From NCBI GenBank assembly GCA_012295275.1, contig CM022674.1, positions 5,158,936 through 5,221,435 on the forward strand: a stretch of 62,500 nt of DNA, given 5' to 3'. Source of the stretch: Chrysomallon squamiferum. Lineage: Eukaryota; Mollusca; Gastropoda; Neomphalida; Peltospiridae. Each line of letters begins with the position of its first letter. Position 1 is the stretch's first letter. The translations under genes were made by a program, and so were the position numbers. Below are positions 37,091-48,804 of this stretch, one piece after another. The notes under the pieces are model-generated. The model was not told where the DNA came from, ran no database searches, and saw nothing but the letters and a program-made list of their open reading frames with translations.

Positions 37091-39269
37091 TAATTTCTAT
37101 TTTAATATTTATTTATGTAAATTTTAAATTTGTTTATTTATTTATTTTTTTATTTATTATTTGTATTTTAATATTTATTTATAATTTTTATCGTAATATT
37201 TATTTATTTATGTAATTTTTAAATTTAATTATTTATTAGTTTTTATTTGTTTATTCATTTGTTTGTTTATATATTTAATTTACTTTTTATTTATCTATTT
37301 TTATTTTTATTTATTTATTTTTTTAAGATCTTATTAATTTGAAAAAAGAATTAAAATATATCAACATCTTAGAGTTTTATTGTTTGCACTCTTGAAATTA
37401 GTTTTCTTTGAAGCACCTAGAATTTATTTATTTATCATCTGAAATGGTTAACCCTTTTATATTTGACAAATTAGTATATTACATAATTCTATCTTTATTT
37501 ATTTATTTGTTTATTTATTTATTTATTTGTTTGTTTGTTTTTGTTTGATTGTTTTTATTTATTTATTGTTTTTGTCTGTCTGTCTGTCTGTTTTGTGTAG
37601 AACTTTCTCTTGTTCAGTGTTCTAATCTGTCAGAATTGTTGGAGATTTTTAACTGTCATTTCAAAATCCAGTGTGTAGTTTCAGTGATACAGTTTAAACA
37701 CTTTTTAATTATTATTCTCATTTGTCTGCACTAAATACTTCATTTTAAAACTTTCTTTTAGTTTGATTATAAGTCTTCTTTTAACTACATTACAGTAGTA
37801 GTAGTGAAAATTTTATTTCTGAAATGGTCATTAATACTTAAAATAAATTGATGAAATAAACTTAGTTGTAAATTGATTATAAATTGTATAATTTTCACTG
37901 AAATGATTATTTGGCATGTTTCAATTGTATGGTTTCTAGTATACTCTATGGTAATAGTAAAAATTTGATTCCAGAAATAGGCCGTAATATTTAGAATAAG
38001 ATTCTTTTGATAGAATTACCTTTTATTTATATATGATTATAAATTATATAATTTTAAATAGAATTAATGTTAAATATTTTTCAGTTGTATGTATAGCCTT
38101 CTTAGTTTTCATTACTAAATTTTAATTAATTACTTATTATTATTATTATTATTATTTATCATATTTTTAGAACTGGTATAAATAAATACTGTTTCCAAAT
38201 AAGTCTGAAACTTTCATCTTTTAAGAGTTGTTGTACACTATTTTCATACTTTAATACTTTTAATCTTTCAAAATTGTGTTGTGTGTTTCCAAGGTCATTC
38301 ACTTTCAATTGTTTGTGGTAATTTTGATTTTTTATTGTTTTTCTCTGGGCCTTTGTGTTATTCTTATGGTGTCTTTAACTTTAATTTTACTTTTGTTCTT
38401 AAAATGTCAGTTATGAATTTCTCCTTTGAACTTATAGATTATTATATAAAATAAATAAATAAATAAATTATTATTATTATTGTTATTATTATTATTATTT
38501 CATTTGTTTGTAGCCCCATATTATAATCAGTTTCAAATTCAGGGCAGATGAAAATTTATTAACAAAAGATAAATAATAATATGTCAGAAATATATATATA
38601 TTTTTTTTCTTTTCTGTAAAGAAATAAGTATTAATTAGAGATCCATGAAGACAATTTGTTTAATAATAATAATAAACTTTGACAAAATGTATATTTACGT
38701 ATAAGAAGTAAACTAATGAGTAAAAAGAAAAATTCTGTTGATTTTTTTATTTTATATTTATTTATTTATTTATTTATTTACTTGATATCTGTAAATATAT
38801 GTGAAGAACAGCTTGTATAAAAATGTTCATTTAAATATGTCATTATCATAGTAAGAAACAGTGTATGAACCATAACATATACAATAGATGTTACTTATAT
38901 ATTTATCATTTATCATCATCATGCCATCTCTAAAATATGTAGATAATAATACATGTAAATGTTATTTACACACACACACACATTCACACACACATTTTTG
39001 TGATTTACTTTTTAAATACTTTTATCTATCTATCTATCTATCTATCTATCTGTCTGTCTGTCTGTCTGTTTATTTATCTATCTATCTATCTGTTTATTTA
39101 AAATACTTATTTATTTATTTATTTATTTAAAATTTATTTATTTATTTATTTATTTATGTGCTTCAGGTCCCCACCTCCCGAACCGTGCAGTACAGCAAAC
39201 GATGCCAGTCCTCCGGAAAGTGCTGACATTGTGACCAGCGAAGGCACAGGCCGACAGACACCTCAGTGA
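20847..39269 (+). CDS. CAMTA: Calmodulin-binding transcription activator (22 coding exons)
   Basis: A nuclear transcription factor that binds CGCG-type DNA through CG-1 and binds calmodulin through IQ motifs. Coding exons: 20847-20886, 21667-21758, 22389-22456, 23326-23461, 23812-23883, 24415-24556, 25333-25379, 25606-27241, 27625-27751, 28490-28624, 29061-29155, 29502-29683, 30149-30224, 30472-31192, 31838-31948, 32694-32801, 32832-32911, 33572-33753, 34351-34508, 35028-35209, 35793-35855, 39167-39269. Domain order (CG-1, acidic region, TIG, ankyrin, IQ) and many blocks match vertebrate CAMTA1. Phases close everywhere except two places: one surplus base in a glutamine/alanine repeat of the large exon and one in an A11 run of the exon at 32694. 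Discounting these, the product is about 1517 residues (human CAMTA1 about 1670). Invertebrates generally have one CAMTA. The start ATG (MEGSST) is the only one seen before the CG-1 exons. Confidence 0.93.
21667..24556 (+). CDS. CAMTA: CAMTA exons 2-6: CG-1 DNA-binding domain
   Basis: Five exons encode residues 14-183. The second ends SRERWNTNE; the next three carry [18 protein letters not shown], a basic KKRRDGK nuclear-localisation-like motif, [11 protein letters not shown], and [21 protein letters not shown]. The sixth begins [13 protein letters not shown]. These are signature CG-1 segments, nearly identical to vertebrate CAMTA1. Introns are short (0.35-1.6 kb). The CG-1 core ends near residue 150, and an acidic tail ([14 protein letters not shown]) follows. 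Confidence 0.95.
21864..22014. repeat. Snap-back inverted repeat in CAMTA intron 2
   Basis: A left arm starting AAAAAAGATCCTTACATAGTG and containing CCAAACAATTTTTGAGAT is mirrored by a right arm ending CTATTTAAGGATCTTTTTT. The arms are about 45 bases with a handful of mismatches, separated by roughly 60 bases of AT-rich sequence. In RNA it would fold into a long hairpin. It may be a short MITE or a local inversion duplication. Confidence 0.8.
25606..27241 (+). CDS. CAMTA: CAMTA large central exon: polyQ and acidic region (frame broken)
   Basis: The 1636-base exon begins [12 protein letters not shown] and encodes a low-complexity regulatory region. It contains a polyglutamine tract of about 22 residues from CAG and CAA codons (26101-26162) followed by prolines, an acidic hydrophobic patch [20 protein letters not shown] (about 26545-26600), and a later Q/H-rich part. 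It ends with [13 protein letters not shown], which leads into the TIG domain. The upstream frame stops at TAA 26872-26874, while the frame needed for the TIG junction is open only after TAG 26771-26773. The switch is equivalent to one extra base within 26774-26871, a CAG/CAA-rich stretch. Confidence 0.88.
27625..28624 (+). CDS. CAMTA: CAMTA exons 9-10: TIG/IPT domain
   Basis: Two exons (27625-27751, 28490-28624) encode [11 protein letters not shown], then [20 protein letters not shown] and RCYTP, then [20 protein letters not shown] and FFEFKA. This is an immunoglobulin-like TIG fold of the CAMTA type, used in dimerisation and non-specific DNA contact. Immediately after the first donor the intron runs into an AGAC/ACAC repeat (27757-27830). 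Confidence 0.95.
27757..27840. repeat. GACA-type microsatellite just after a CAMTA donor
   Basis: Units such as CAGACACACAGATAGACAGG are repeated about three times directly downstream of the donor at 27752 in the CAMTA TIG intron. Confidence 0.85.
29182..29501 (+). repeat. Tandem repeat (106-107 bp units) containing a CAMTA acceptor
   Basis: The real acceptor AATTTCAG/AGTCATGTAAATCAAG at 29502 has two upstream copies. One at 29289 is intact (CCAATTTCAG/AGTCATG). One at 29395 has its AG changed to TG (CCAATTTCTG/AGTCGTA). Units share ATAATGTTTAGGATGTTGT, CAGTCA, TTCATTTATCCTTACTGG and TATTTAAAAA. Spacing is 106 and 107 bases. Confidence 0.92.
29502..30609 (+). CDS. CAMTA: CAMTA exons 12-14 (5' part): ankyrin repeats
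   Basis: Exons 29502-29683 and 30149-30224 and the start of 30472-31192 encode ankyrin-type modules. Examples are [20 protein letters not shown], then [26 protein letters not shown], then [19 protein letters not shown]. They match the CAMTA ankyrin block ([26 protein letters not shown] in human). This module is a protein-interaction surface. Confidence 0.93.
30610..31948 (+). CDS. CAMTA: CAMTA Ser/Pro-rich linker exons
   Basis: The remainder of exon 30472-31192 and exon 31838-31948 encode a disordered Ser/Thr/Pro-rich linker ([10 protein letters not shown]..., [12 protein letters not shown]-like acidic clusters, [12 protein letters not shown]). The DNA is markedly more GC-rich than its surroundings, as expected for coding sequence here. 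No domain is visible. Confidence 0.85.
32694..32801 (+). CDS. CAMTA: CAMTA exon 16 with disrupted frame at A11 run
   Basis: This exon follows the acceptor TTTAAAG and encodes [21 protein letters not shown], which resembles the LAEHIIEATP segment of vertebrate CAMTA1. Then an 11-base A run (32773-32783) throws the frame into TAA at 32786-32788. With ten A the exon stays open, ends at GAG/GTAAAT, and joins the next exon ([12 protein letters not shown]) in phase. A weaker alternative is a donor at AGA/GTTTCA (32768) before the run, which also gives the right phase. Confidence 0.65.
32832..33753 (+). CDS. CAMTA: CAMTA exons 17-18: conserved linker before IQ motifs
   Basis: Exons 32832-32911 ([20 protein letters not shown]) and 33572-33753 ([20 protein letters not shown], then [20 protein letters not shown] and LTLS) correspond to the human segment EPLTPSSNTSLSPVGSP...FAQLTLSD. 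Phases agree. An ACT repeat fills the end of the intron up to the acceptor of the second exon. Confidence 0.85.
33471..33549. repeat. ACT trinucleotide microsatellite
   Basis: Nearly pure ACT units over about 75 bases, only about 20 bases upstream of the CAMTA acceptor at 33572. They belong to a longer, degenerate ACT-rich intron tract from about 33180. Confidence 0.93.
33979..34276. repeat. CA microsatellites in CAMTA intron
   Basis: Two CA runs (about 33979-34020 and 34219-34276), with CA/ACAG-rich sequence between, lie in the intron before the first IQ exon. Confidence 0.93.
34351..35855 (+). CDS. CAMTA: CAMTA exons 19-21: IQ motifs
   Basis: Exons 34351-34508, 35028-35209 and 35793-35855 encode several IQ-like helices. 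These are [49 protein letters not shown] and [16 protein letters not shown] polyglutamine insert (nine Q) lies between the first two. These bind calmodulin and are diagnostic of CAMTA when combined with CG-1 and TIG. Confidence 0.93.
37040..37320. repeat. TTTA tetranucleotide array (degenerate)
   Basis: TTTA, TTTG and TTTTTA units form an imperfect array inside the last CAMTA intron. Confidence 0.85.
39021..39160. repeat. TATC/TCTG/TTTA compound microsatellite next to the last CAMTA exon
   Basis: TATC and TCTG units (39021-39093), then TTTA units, run up to about six bases before the acceptor CTTCAG at 39161-39166. The array supplies most of the polypyrimidine context of that acceptor. Confidence 0.88.
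39167..39269 (+). CDS. CAMTA: CAMTA terminal coding exon
   Basis: After the acceptor CTTCAG the exon continues the incoming phase: [20 protein letters not shown], ending GRQTPQ and TGA at 39267-39269. The tail is not conserved with vertebrates, but it is GC-rich and in phase with the IQ exons. Confidence 0.75.
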
Positions 39270-42247
39270 CGGAGTAACAAAACAACCACATTCTGTTGAT
39301 GCTCATCAAAATTTGCTACATTATTTTTCAATTTTTTCAATTATTTTTGTGTTGTTTTTAAAAAAAAAAAAAAATAACAAAAAACAAAAAAACAACTTAT
39401 TAATATGTCTCATTGATGTCTGATTGTTTCTGTTGTTGTTTTTTTTTTTCTTATTCAGACTGGTAAAAGTTGGTCTTGTTTTGGCTGACATATTGTATTG
39501 ATTATCTTGTTAACATGACAAGTTAATACTTCATTTTTTTTTTACTTGGTATTTGTTTGTTTATTAATTAATTTATTAATTTATTTATTGATAATTGCTT
39601 TGTTATTTCATACCAGTGGGAATTTTAATTATGCATGTGATGTTATCCATTGAAGTGGAAGTGTTAATTGTACATCAAAGTGTTTGTGCTTACTGTACAA
39701 GGAAGTGTTTGGGTTAATTGAACAGATGGTGAAAAAAAAGATTGAAATGCTGAAGTATGTCACAAAAGTGAAGGAAACAGCAAAAAGCTCGTGCTAAATG
39801 TACGAATGATAATATAATAAGATTTAATTTAGCTTCTGAAATACAATTATAACATTTAATGTAATATACTTTTTAAAATATAATTAAAATTTTATAGCTT
39901 CTTGAATATAAAATTTAATGGCTTATGTGTTTTTAAATATAAGATTGAACGGTTACACCTTTTAAAATGAAAATGATTTAACAGGTTTTGTTTATTAAAA
40001 TACATTATACAGTTAAAAGATTTAACAAGTTATAAATTCTAAAAAATACAAGATTAAATGGATCATCCTTTTTATAAATATAAATTTTGTAGCTTTTAAA
40101 ATGATTTAAGATTTAAGAATGATGTCATCAAAACGTTAAAGGAACTTAGTTCAAAATATTTAAGAAGCTATAAGATTTACTAGACTAAAATTTTAGAATG
40201 ATAAAAGAATTAGCTTTCTTATTGAGCAAGTTTTGAAAAAAGAGGGAAGAATAATTATCACTTAAAACTTTATTTGAGAATAGAAATGCTGGCTGTGTTA
40301 TTAAAAAGTTGACGGAAGTTAAAAGAAGTAACAATCATTATTTCTGATAATCAATACACTTAGACATGAATATCTTTATTTGAATCAAAACAAATTATAG
40401 ACTGATAGCAAACATATTTTAATTATACTGCTTGATATATTTGTCAAGTTTTACATTTTATGTTTAAAAAAAAAAAATGATATTGTGGCACAATGCAATA
40501 CTTGTTTATCAGAAAAAGAACATTACTTTACTTCTGCTTATTCTGGTCTTGTAGTCGTGGTGATTGAAGAATTAACTAATTCTGCCAGATGAAGTAACTA
40601 AAACTGCCTCTTTTATAGAATTGAAATGACATCTCTTGTACCTTTGTAAAGGCTGCTGCATTCATATGTAGCTCTGTCTTAACACTATAATCTAGTTCTA
40701 GCAGCATCTTAATGCAGTTTGTTGTGTTGTTATGTCATGTTACCATAATGTTGCTCTCTAATTTCATAACAGACTGTCAAGACACCACATTGGGGACGTA
40801 GCATGGATTCTTAATTGGGTTCTGACCTTATATACTGGACTTTAACGTTGATTCATAATATGGATTCATAATTACTGGGTTGTAGCATGGAAACAGTAAT
40901 GAGACCCTAGAAAGGATTCATAATGGGGCTTTGTCAAACCACCACAATCAGGCCTCAACAATAATAAGTCTTGTTCTTAGCTTCATAATGAAGCTCTGTT
41001 GATCCATTTGAAGAAAGCGTTCTGATTTCAGTCTTAAATTTTTATCTTGTAGTACCTTGTTGATGAACTGTTGTAGTGTTATCACTATGGAGTATTTCAC
41101 AGTAGAGCCTTGTTATGGCATTGTAATAGGATAATTGCAGAGCTCTAAGATATTACAGCCATAATAGAGAAGTTTATAATTGCACCATTGTGATGTCATA
41201 ACATCAAACTGAGTTTGTTTGTAGAAAAGGCAGCTAGTTTGTTTTTAGAGGTCACATACTGTACAGGATTACTTAAATTTTGATGGATACAGTCACAAGA
41301 CAGGTTTTTATTCTCTCATAATAATAATGTATTTGGATTCAGTGAAATGAAGAATTTGTTGAGCAAAAATGGAGAGGTGGCGCAATTAAATAAATTAAAA
41401 TTAAAAAAAATTAAAAAAAAAGAATAATAAAAAGTCAAAATAAAAAATATAAAAAAATTAATAAATTTTTTTTTTTAGAAAAAGTTATTAAGAAATAAAT
41501 GTTAATAATACTTTAAAAATTTAATTAATTTTATTGTATATGGGAAAAAATAAAGATCATGATCAATGAAAAATTTAAAATTAAAAAAATAAATAAATGA
41601 AAAAGTGAATTATTGACTGTTTTGATCAGGTGATATAATTATTCACAACAAATGAATAATATATCATTGAAATAGAAACTGAATTGTGTATTTTTTTAAA
41701 TAGTGTAGTGGCTGTATTAAGTCTGTTTAATATTTAGCTTCACGTTACCCAGTATAGCTTGATAGTTATTAACTACCCAGATCTGTTATTGGCATTTCTT
41801 TAGAAACAGTTGAATCTGCAGAAAATTGAAGTGAAAAGTCCATAGATGTTGATGGTTTTTGTTTTTGTTATTATTTTTATTTTTAATTTTTAATTAAAAC
41901 TAAGATCTGTCTCAAAACCTTTCAGTTAAAGAAAATTAAAGTCAGAAAAATAAAATACTCTTTTTATTATCTATATATATGTTCATAATGTATATATATA
42001 TTTTTTATTATTATTATTTATTTATTTAAATATTTCATTATTATTCCCTTTTCATAAATTAAAAGGTTGTGCACATGTCATAAATGAGCATCATGTAAAC
42101 ATAAAAATTTTTATTTATTGAAATAGATTTAACTCTTGTTACCTGTAATGCACCTGCAATTCTAATTATTGTTATTTATATCTGTAAATAATTGTTCTGT
42201 AGTTGTTGAAATTAATCTAGTTTTCTACCGCACAAAATTGAAAAATA

Positions 42248-42544
42248 CAGGATGTCTCGTAAGTTTAGAATTGGGGGGAAAAAAAATTCAGAATCTTTAT
42301 AATTAACACAGTAAAAATGAATGATTGTTGTTAACAATATAAATTTCAGTGTTTTATGAATTAATATTTCTTGAAATTGCAGCAAATACAGAAAAAAAAA
42401 AAAAACCTCAAAACTAATTCTGCAGATTGCTGTAGTTGTCTATTTTATTGGCTTACTCAACTTTTAAAGTTTTGTTAAATTATTAATGTAATATTGATGT
42501 TATTATTACTGTTATTACTTTTATTATAAAATCGCTTATTGTTA

Positions 42545-42585
<41 letters not shown>

Positions 42586-42799
42586 AATGTCAGATGACTA
42601 AACCACTTGATACAGCAACATATAACCTGAATTTGAAACATAATAACTACCAACATCCTTAAGAATACATCTGCATACCTAAGCTACATTTACATGTATC
42701 ACAAGCAATGGTGACTATGTTTAATTGTATTGTTTTAATAAAATTCTGTGTCACCATTTTGATAAATATTTCATAATTCCAAACATATGAGACATCCTG
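42248..42799. mobile_element. Short inverted-terminal-repeat element (MITE-like)
   Basis: The left end CAGGATGTCTCGTAAGTTTA is matched, inverted, by the right end CAGGATGTCTCATATGTTTG. About 22 of 25 terminal bases agree, followed by GAATT on both sides. The 552-base interior is AT-rich with an ATT run and no transposase frame. The ends resemble those of Tc1/mariner-type elements, and TA precedes the left end but not the right, so the target duplication is unresolved. Confidence 0.7.
42541..42585. repeat. ATT microsatellite inside the MITE-like element
   Basis: ATT triplets, about 15 units, lie within the inverted-repeat element at 42248-42799. Confidence 0.9.
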
Positions 42800-42924
42800 A
42801 CTGTTAACATTTCTGCACAGAAATAATGAAAAATAGTTTTACATAATTTGTGATCTTTGACTGCATCACCATTAGTAATAGTTAATATAGCAGGGATATC
42901 ATACTCATTTTCTTGTGATATAGG

Positions 42925-43260
42925 GTTTAATTATTATCATTACTACAACTGCTAATTCTACTACTATTACTGTTACTTACATTTTTTTTTGGTGATATAG
43001 GGTTTAATAATTACAATTACTAATTCTACTGCTATTGTTACTACTTCACAAATATCACTTTCATTTTTAATAATTATCATTACTACTATAATTATGCTAC
43101 AATCACTACTAATGCTGCTGCTGCTGCTGCTACTACTACTACTACTAGTACTACTATTTCTGCTACTACTACTGTTCCAATTATTATGATTATTATTGTT
43201 CATTTACTTACTAGTTTATTATTTATTTATTTCTACTACTACTACCATTTATTTTCTAAT
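42925..43260. repeat. Degenerate ACT/ATT trinucleotide tract
   Basis: Mixed TACTAC, TATTAC and GCTGCT triplets with two copies of a TGTGATATAGGGTTTAAT-like segment (about 42915 and 42993). Translations look like poly-Asn or poly-Ser and are not credible proteins. Confidence 0.75.
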
Positions 43261-45044
43261 TTTTAATTTTCATTTTCTCACAATGCATTGTTAAAGGGCT
43301 GAACCTAATCTGATAAAGAAATAATAATAAAATATAAATAAAATATAATAATACAAATAAATAAATAAATAGATGAAAAAAGAAAATATGGATGCCAATA
43401 AGATAAAATCAATATCGTAATCTCTTTACAAATCTAGTAAAAGTAACACTATTGGTAAAAATAAGCTGCTGTAAAGCCCTATGCTGGTATCAGTAGTGTG
43501 TATATTAAAACATACACACACAAAGATTATAGTCAGTGTTGTTTCAGACAAGGGGGTTGTTATAATGAAGATAGGGAAGGAATTTATGGTTGCTATTTCA
43601 AAACCCTGTTGTCAGTCTTTGGTGTTAATTATGTTAAACATTTTGTATGTATGTATGTACATTTATTTGATTAATTTTACTGTTTATTTATTATTATTAT
43701 TATTACTACATGATTTTTATTTATTTAATTTTATTTATTCAATAATTTTTTACCCCCCCCCCAGAAGGATCAGTTTTATTATTATTATTTTTTATAACTA
43801 ATTTTGGTTTTGTATCTGTTTGTTTTTTAAGTCCATGAAATGTGATAATTTAAAAATATTATTTTTTATTTTTCACTAAAATTCCTCTGTGATATTTTTA
43901 TGTGTAAGATAAATGTTTTCATTCTTCTAATCAGTTATCTCTGCATTGTAAATCACTGCTACTACTACTTTTACTATTACTACTACTACAGTTATCACTG
44001 CACTGTAAATTAAAAGTTACCATGGATTCCTGTTTTACTACTCCCAATACCACTACTAGTACTACTACTACTACTACTACTACTAATAATAATAATATTA
44101 ACAATTATTATTATTGTAACTGTTAATATTTGCATATCATTATCTTTGCATTATTATAATTGTCTCTTTGTTGTTCTTTTTCTTCTTATTGCTTGGAAAT
44201 AAAACATGGTAATTCAATTTAAAAACATTTTTTTTTATCTTAAGTATTTGGGATTTATAATTTGAATTAATACAACAATTTAAAAATGATAATAATAATA
44301 ATAATAAATACTGGATAAAATATTGCATATATTTTATATATTTCTTTTTATTTTCTTAGAAAATAATCATAATATTTTTTATTTAAAAAAAAATCTATTT
44401 CAGTTGAACAGTATAATCTGCTACACTTAGTCATATAATTTATTTTATTGTACATGTATTATACATCTATATATCAAACAGTTTAATATATATTAATACT
44501 ATTTATCTACACTGCTGTCTTGGTCCATATCTGTATGTTTGCAGAACAGTAGTCTGTGTTACCCATTATTTATGTTTGTTTTTCTTTGTTGTAATTAAAC
44601 AATTATTTATTTTGTTGAATTTTTAGATTTGTTACTTTATTGTTAAGCCATGCTTTGAATTTTAAATTACATATTAGCAAGGCTGCAGAAATATGTTGTT
44701 AAGAAGATTGACATTCAATGCTTCTGTTTGTTCTCACTGGCTGTTACAGCTGTATGGTAAATGTGATTTAACACACACTCATTCTCAGATGTATGCTACA
44801 CAGACAGATAACCACAGGTAACTTGCTCACATTCACAAATGTTCACACACACAAACATTACCCAACAAAATTCTGTCAAAAAATGGAAAAAAAAAAAAAA
44901 AAAAAAACTTTTGGCAAAAGTTGTTAAAACATGTTCCTTTGTATGAATAAACCTTTATCATTATCACCTTACATTTTCTAATATTTTAATACCTTGCGAA
45001 AATACGTTTGTGACAGTCCCAGTGTGTGAACATGCCTTCAGCAG

Positions 45045-45300
45045 AATTGCAAATCTGCATTTGGCTTATAGTCAATATTTACTTGTTAATGCCTCCAGCA
45101 ACATTTAGCTTATAGTTGATATTTATTTGTTAATGCTGAAGCTGTTATTTATTTGCTGGATCATTTGTTTATTTCACTGCAGTTTGTTTGTTAATGCCTG
45201 AAGCAACATTTTATATCTACATTTAGCTTATAGTTAACATTTATTTGTTAATATAAAGTCATTATTTGTTTGCTAGATCTTTTATTTATTGCAGTTTAGA
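45045..45300. repeat. Degenerate tandem repeat in CAMTA 3' flank
   Basis: Three diverged units share AGCTTATAGTT(G/A)A(T/A)ATTTATTTGTTAAT and GC(T/C)(T/G)(C/A)AGCAACATTT-like segments, spaced about 50-110 bases apart. Confidence 0.7.
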
Positions 45301-46049
45301 GTGACAAGACTGCATTTCTGTTTTATGTTGATGGTTTATTCTTGATCAAGAAGTCATTTATTCAGTTTTACTGTACATTTGTCAGAATTCACAGTTTGTA
45401 GTAGAAGTACTTAAAATGTTACTGCCTTCTTTGTAAGGTCTACATGCAGGGTCATAGATGTTTTCTTTATTTGAAAAATACTAAATACAAACTTGAAACC
45501 ATTGCTAGCCTCACTGTATTGTACCTCAAAGGAAATGGTTTCTGTTTTAAAGTTGATGGATTTAGTTGCTGAGTTCTTCAGTCTTATATCCAGGCTGTTC
45601 TTAAAGTTTGTTTACTAAATCATTAATTTTTACTAAATTTTTGTATATTAATTTTTTTTAATTTTAACAAACATAGCATAACAGTTATGATAGGAACTAA
45701 AATAATTTTTGTGTATGACAAATCTAACTGAAATTACTGCATTTATTCAAAGAATCTTGGGTGACAGTTTCCAGCTGCCAGTAATATTTTCTATCACAAA
45801 TTTTTTTTTTAATTATTTATTTTTTATTGGTATTAATTTTTTAATTATTATTATGATTATTATTATTATTTATATTGTTTTTAGTTTGTATTTTTGGTTA
45901 TTATAATTTTTTTTTACCATGACTGGTCACAATATTACTCTTGTCTACCTGTAAGCATATATTATATATTTGTATAGATAATAAATAAAAAAGTAAAATT
46001 CATTACACCCATCCAATCAGAGGCCCTTGATATTAACAGAGGAAGAGCA

Positions 46050-46116
<67 letters not shown>
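46050..46116. repeat. ATT microsatellite
   Basis: A practically pure ATT run of about 22 units. Confidence 0.97.
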
Positions 46117-46179
46117 TAATTGATAGTTAAATATAAATATTTCTTTTTAATAGTGAATAATATTGTAAGAATACAGATG

Positions 46180-46730
46180 CATAATGAAACTGAATAAACA
46201 GAAAATGAAAAATTAAATATGCAGAGCAGAACAGTAACTGAATATGGCAAAAAAAAAATAATAATAATAATTTGATTATGATAGAAAATAACAGAATGGT
46301 TAAAAAGAAGAAGCTGTTAAATGTGTTAATGAAAACAATTGAAATTGAATGTAAAATAAAAAGGAATAACACAGAATGAATAGAAACTGAATATAGAAGA
46401 AAACAAAGAGGAAATATAATGTGAATTTAGAAGAAAATTCTAATAAAAATTGAAGGAAGAAAGTAAATTAAATAGAGCTGAGAGAATAGAAACTGAAATT
46501 GGATACTAATATGTAGAGATAGGATACTAATATATTGAAATTGGATACTAATATATAGAAAGTGGATACTAATATATTGAAACTGGATACTAATGTATAG
46601 AAATTGTATATGGCAGAATGAATAGTAACTGAACAGATTCAGTAGAAATTTAACACTGATGAAAACAAATTTAAAGCTCAGTTAAAGAATAAACACTGAA
46701 AATAACAATCTGAATAGAAATGGAATACTC
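46180..46730. repeat. Minisatellite-like array built on GAAACTGAATA and GGATACTAATATAT
   Basis: Copies of GAATAGAAACTGAATA-like sequence recur through the region. At 46498-46610 a tighter array of about 24-base units reads GGATACTAATATATTGAAAC with small variations, five copies. There is no coding potential. Confidence 0.8.
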
Positions 46731-48578
46731 CTGTGTTAAAACTGTATGGCCAGTGTCTTTAAAACAAAAACCAAAAAGGGTAATTTTCCTCTTTGATGCA
46801 TTGTTTTAGATATTCATATATTGTTATATATTGTTTTCTGTTGCAATTGTTCCAAAATGGGGAAGGTTTTGATAATTTAGAAGTATTATGTATGGTGTGT
46901 TGAAATAATGAAGGGAAAAAGAATGAAGATTAAAATACAAATTGTTCTTTATGATTATTTAAGAATTGTTATTTTTCTAACAATAACTGTTTTTTTTTTT
47001 TGTTTTTTTTATGGGCATTATCATTTTATTTAATAAATATATAATAAAGTGTTGTGGACAAGATGGGAAAAGTTGTCATAATAATAAATAAAACTTCTCT
47101 CTTTTTTTAGTATTTAAACAACCCCATTCATTTTGAATAAAGGTTTGTGGTTTTTTTTACAGTCATTGTCTTTTAAAGATGTAAAAAAAAAAAATTGAAT
47201 ATTTATTAATGTTATTTAAAGTATAATCATTTTAAATTAGACATGGCTGGCAAAAATTCAAATTAAATAAAAGATAACAGCATTCACACTTAATAATTAA
47301 TATTAATTTTGAATTATAACTTTCTGTTACAGAGCCTTGTTAAATGTTTTACCTTAACTCTGAATTATTTTAGATCTGTTATAGAAATGCATTGTTATAT
47401 CATTTACACATAAAAATACTAAGCTGAAAGTTACACATATCTCATAAAAAAAAAAAAAAAAAAAGAAACAAAAAGGAAGAAAAACAGACTCTTTTGTCGA
47501 ATCAGATTCAGTTTATGTTTATGATTCTATGTTTGATTATAATCAAGTTGTATTATGTAACACCATTACTTACGCACTTGTAAAATTACCTATATAAAAT
47601 CAATGTCCCTTTATTCGCATCATATTTTAGAAAAAAATATAACAACATATCTAATGAAAAGATAATCTATTTTCACACATAGTTTACTGTACTGCACAAT
47701 GTCATATTTGTAATCTGAATTTTTCATATGCAATCTCTGATTCAGGTATTTACCAAGCATTTTAAAATGATTTATGTCAGGAAAAATAATCTTGTTAACA
47801 AGTGACAGCTTTAAGAAAGCCTCAGTTATATTATTATTATTATTCATTTATTTGATTTAGGTGTACCTCACAAATAAGTCTGCATGTGTTTTAAATGATT
47901 AAGGTTTTTGAAACCATGTGAATTGAAATCTTCTGTCTGACAAAACAAAAAGATTGGAGCTTCTTGTCTACACTAAGAAGACCTTTGGTTGAATTAAACT
48001 ATTCTGTCCGTTCTATTGATTATTATTCATGTGTACACTATGTAAGCTCTTTGTTTGAATTAATCTTTCTATATGCAGATTTTGTTTCATGCAAAACAAG
48101 CAGCCTTCACTTAAACTGTTAAAATTTATAAACTATACAAAACAATGAAAGAATGTACAGTCTGAAAAGAAAAAATATATATATATATATTATATATATA
48201 GTTGGTTAGTGATTCTGTTATTTCTTGAACTATTCTTCATATTGTCACCAAGGATACAAATGATTGTTATTTTAAAAATGTAACAAGGCCTCTGATTGGC
48301 TGGTGTATTTGTTTCATTTGCAACGAATGGTTAATCAATTGTTAATGGATGTGAAAATATTATTATTATTATATTTTTTTCTTTCGTACTCCGTGTATTT
48401 TTATTTTATTCACAAGATGATATTCCTGTTACTCGCATTTGTACTTATTTATTATTGTACATTTCTTCTCTTTTTTTATTGTTATTAAATGACTGAGATT
48501 ATGAAACAAATAATGTGTGTGGAAATGTAATTTTGAAATTTTGAAATGTTCATAGTAAACAAATCATTATGATTAAGA

Positions 48579-48580
<2 letters not shown>

Positions 48581-48645
<65 letters not shown>

Positions 48646-48750
48646 GATTACTACTATTACATCTATTATTATTATTATTACTATTATTACTATTATTATT
48701 ATAACTTATTATTTTTATTATTACTACTATTATTATTATTACTATTATTA

Positions 48751-48804
<54 letters not shown>
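48581..48804. repeat. ATT microsatellite cluster
   Basis: Two long ATT runs with an interrupted ATT/ACT middle. Both strands stay open as poly-Ile or poly-Asn, an artefact. Confidence 0.97.

Larger units (their letters stand above)
35856..39166. other. Long last CAMTA intron
   Basis: About 3.3 kb of AT-rich DNA with A and T runs, TTTA/TTTG tetranucleotide arrays (about 37040-37320 and 37490-37570), and TATC/TCTG units near the 3' end. I see no additional exon with both frame closure and plausible splice sites, but a small one could be missed. Confidence 0.5.
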
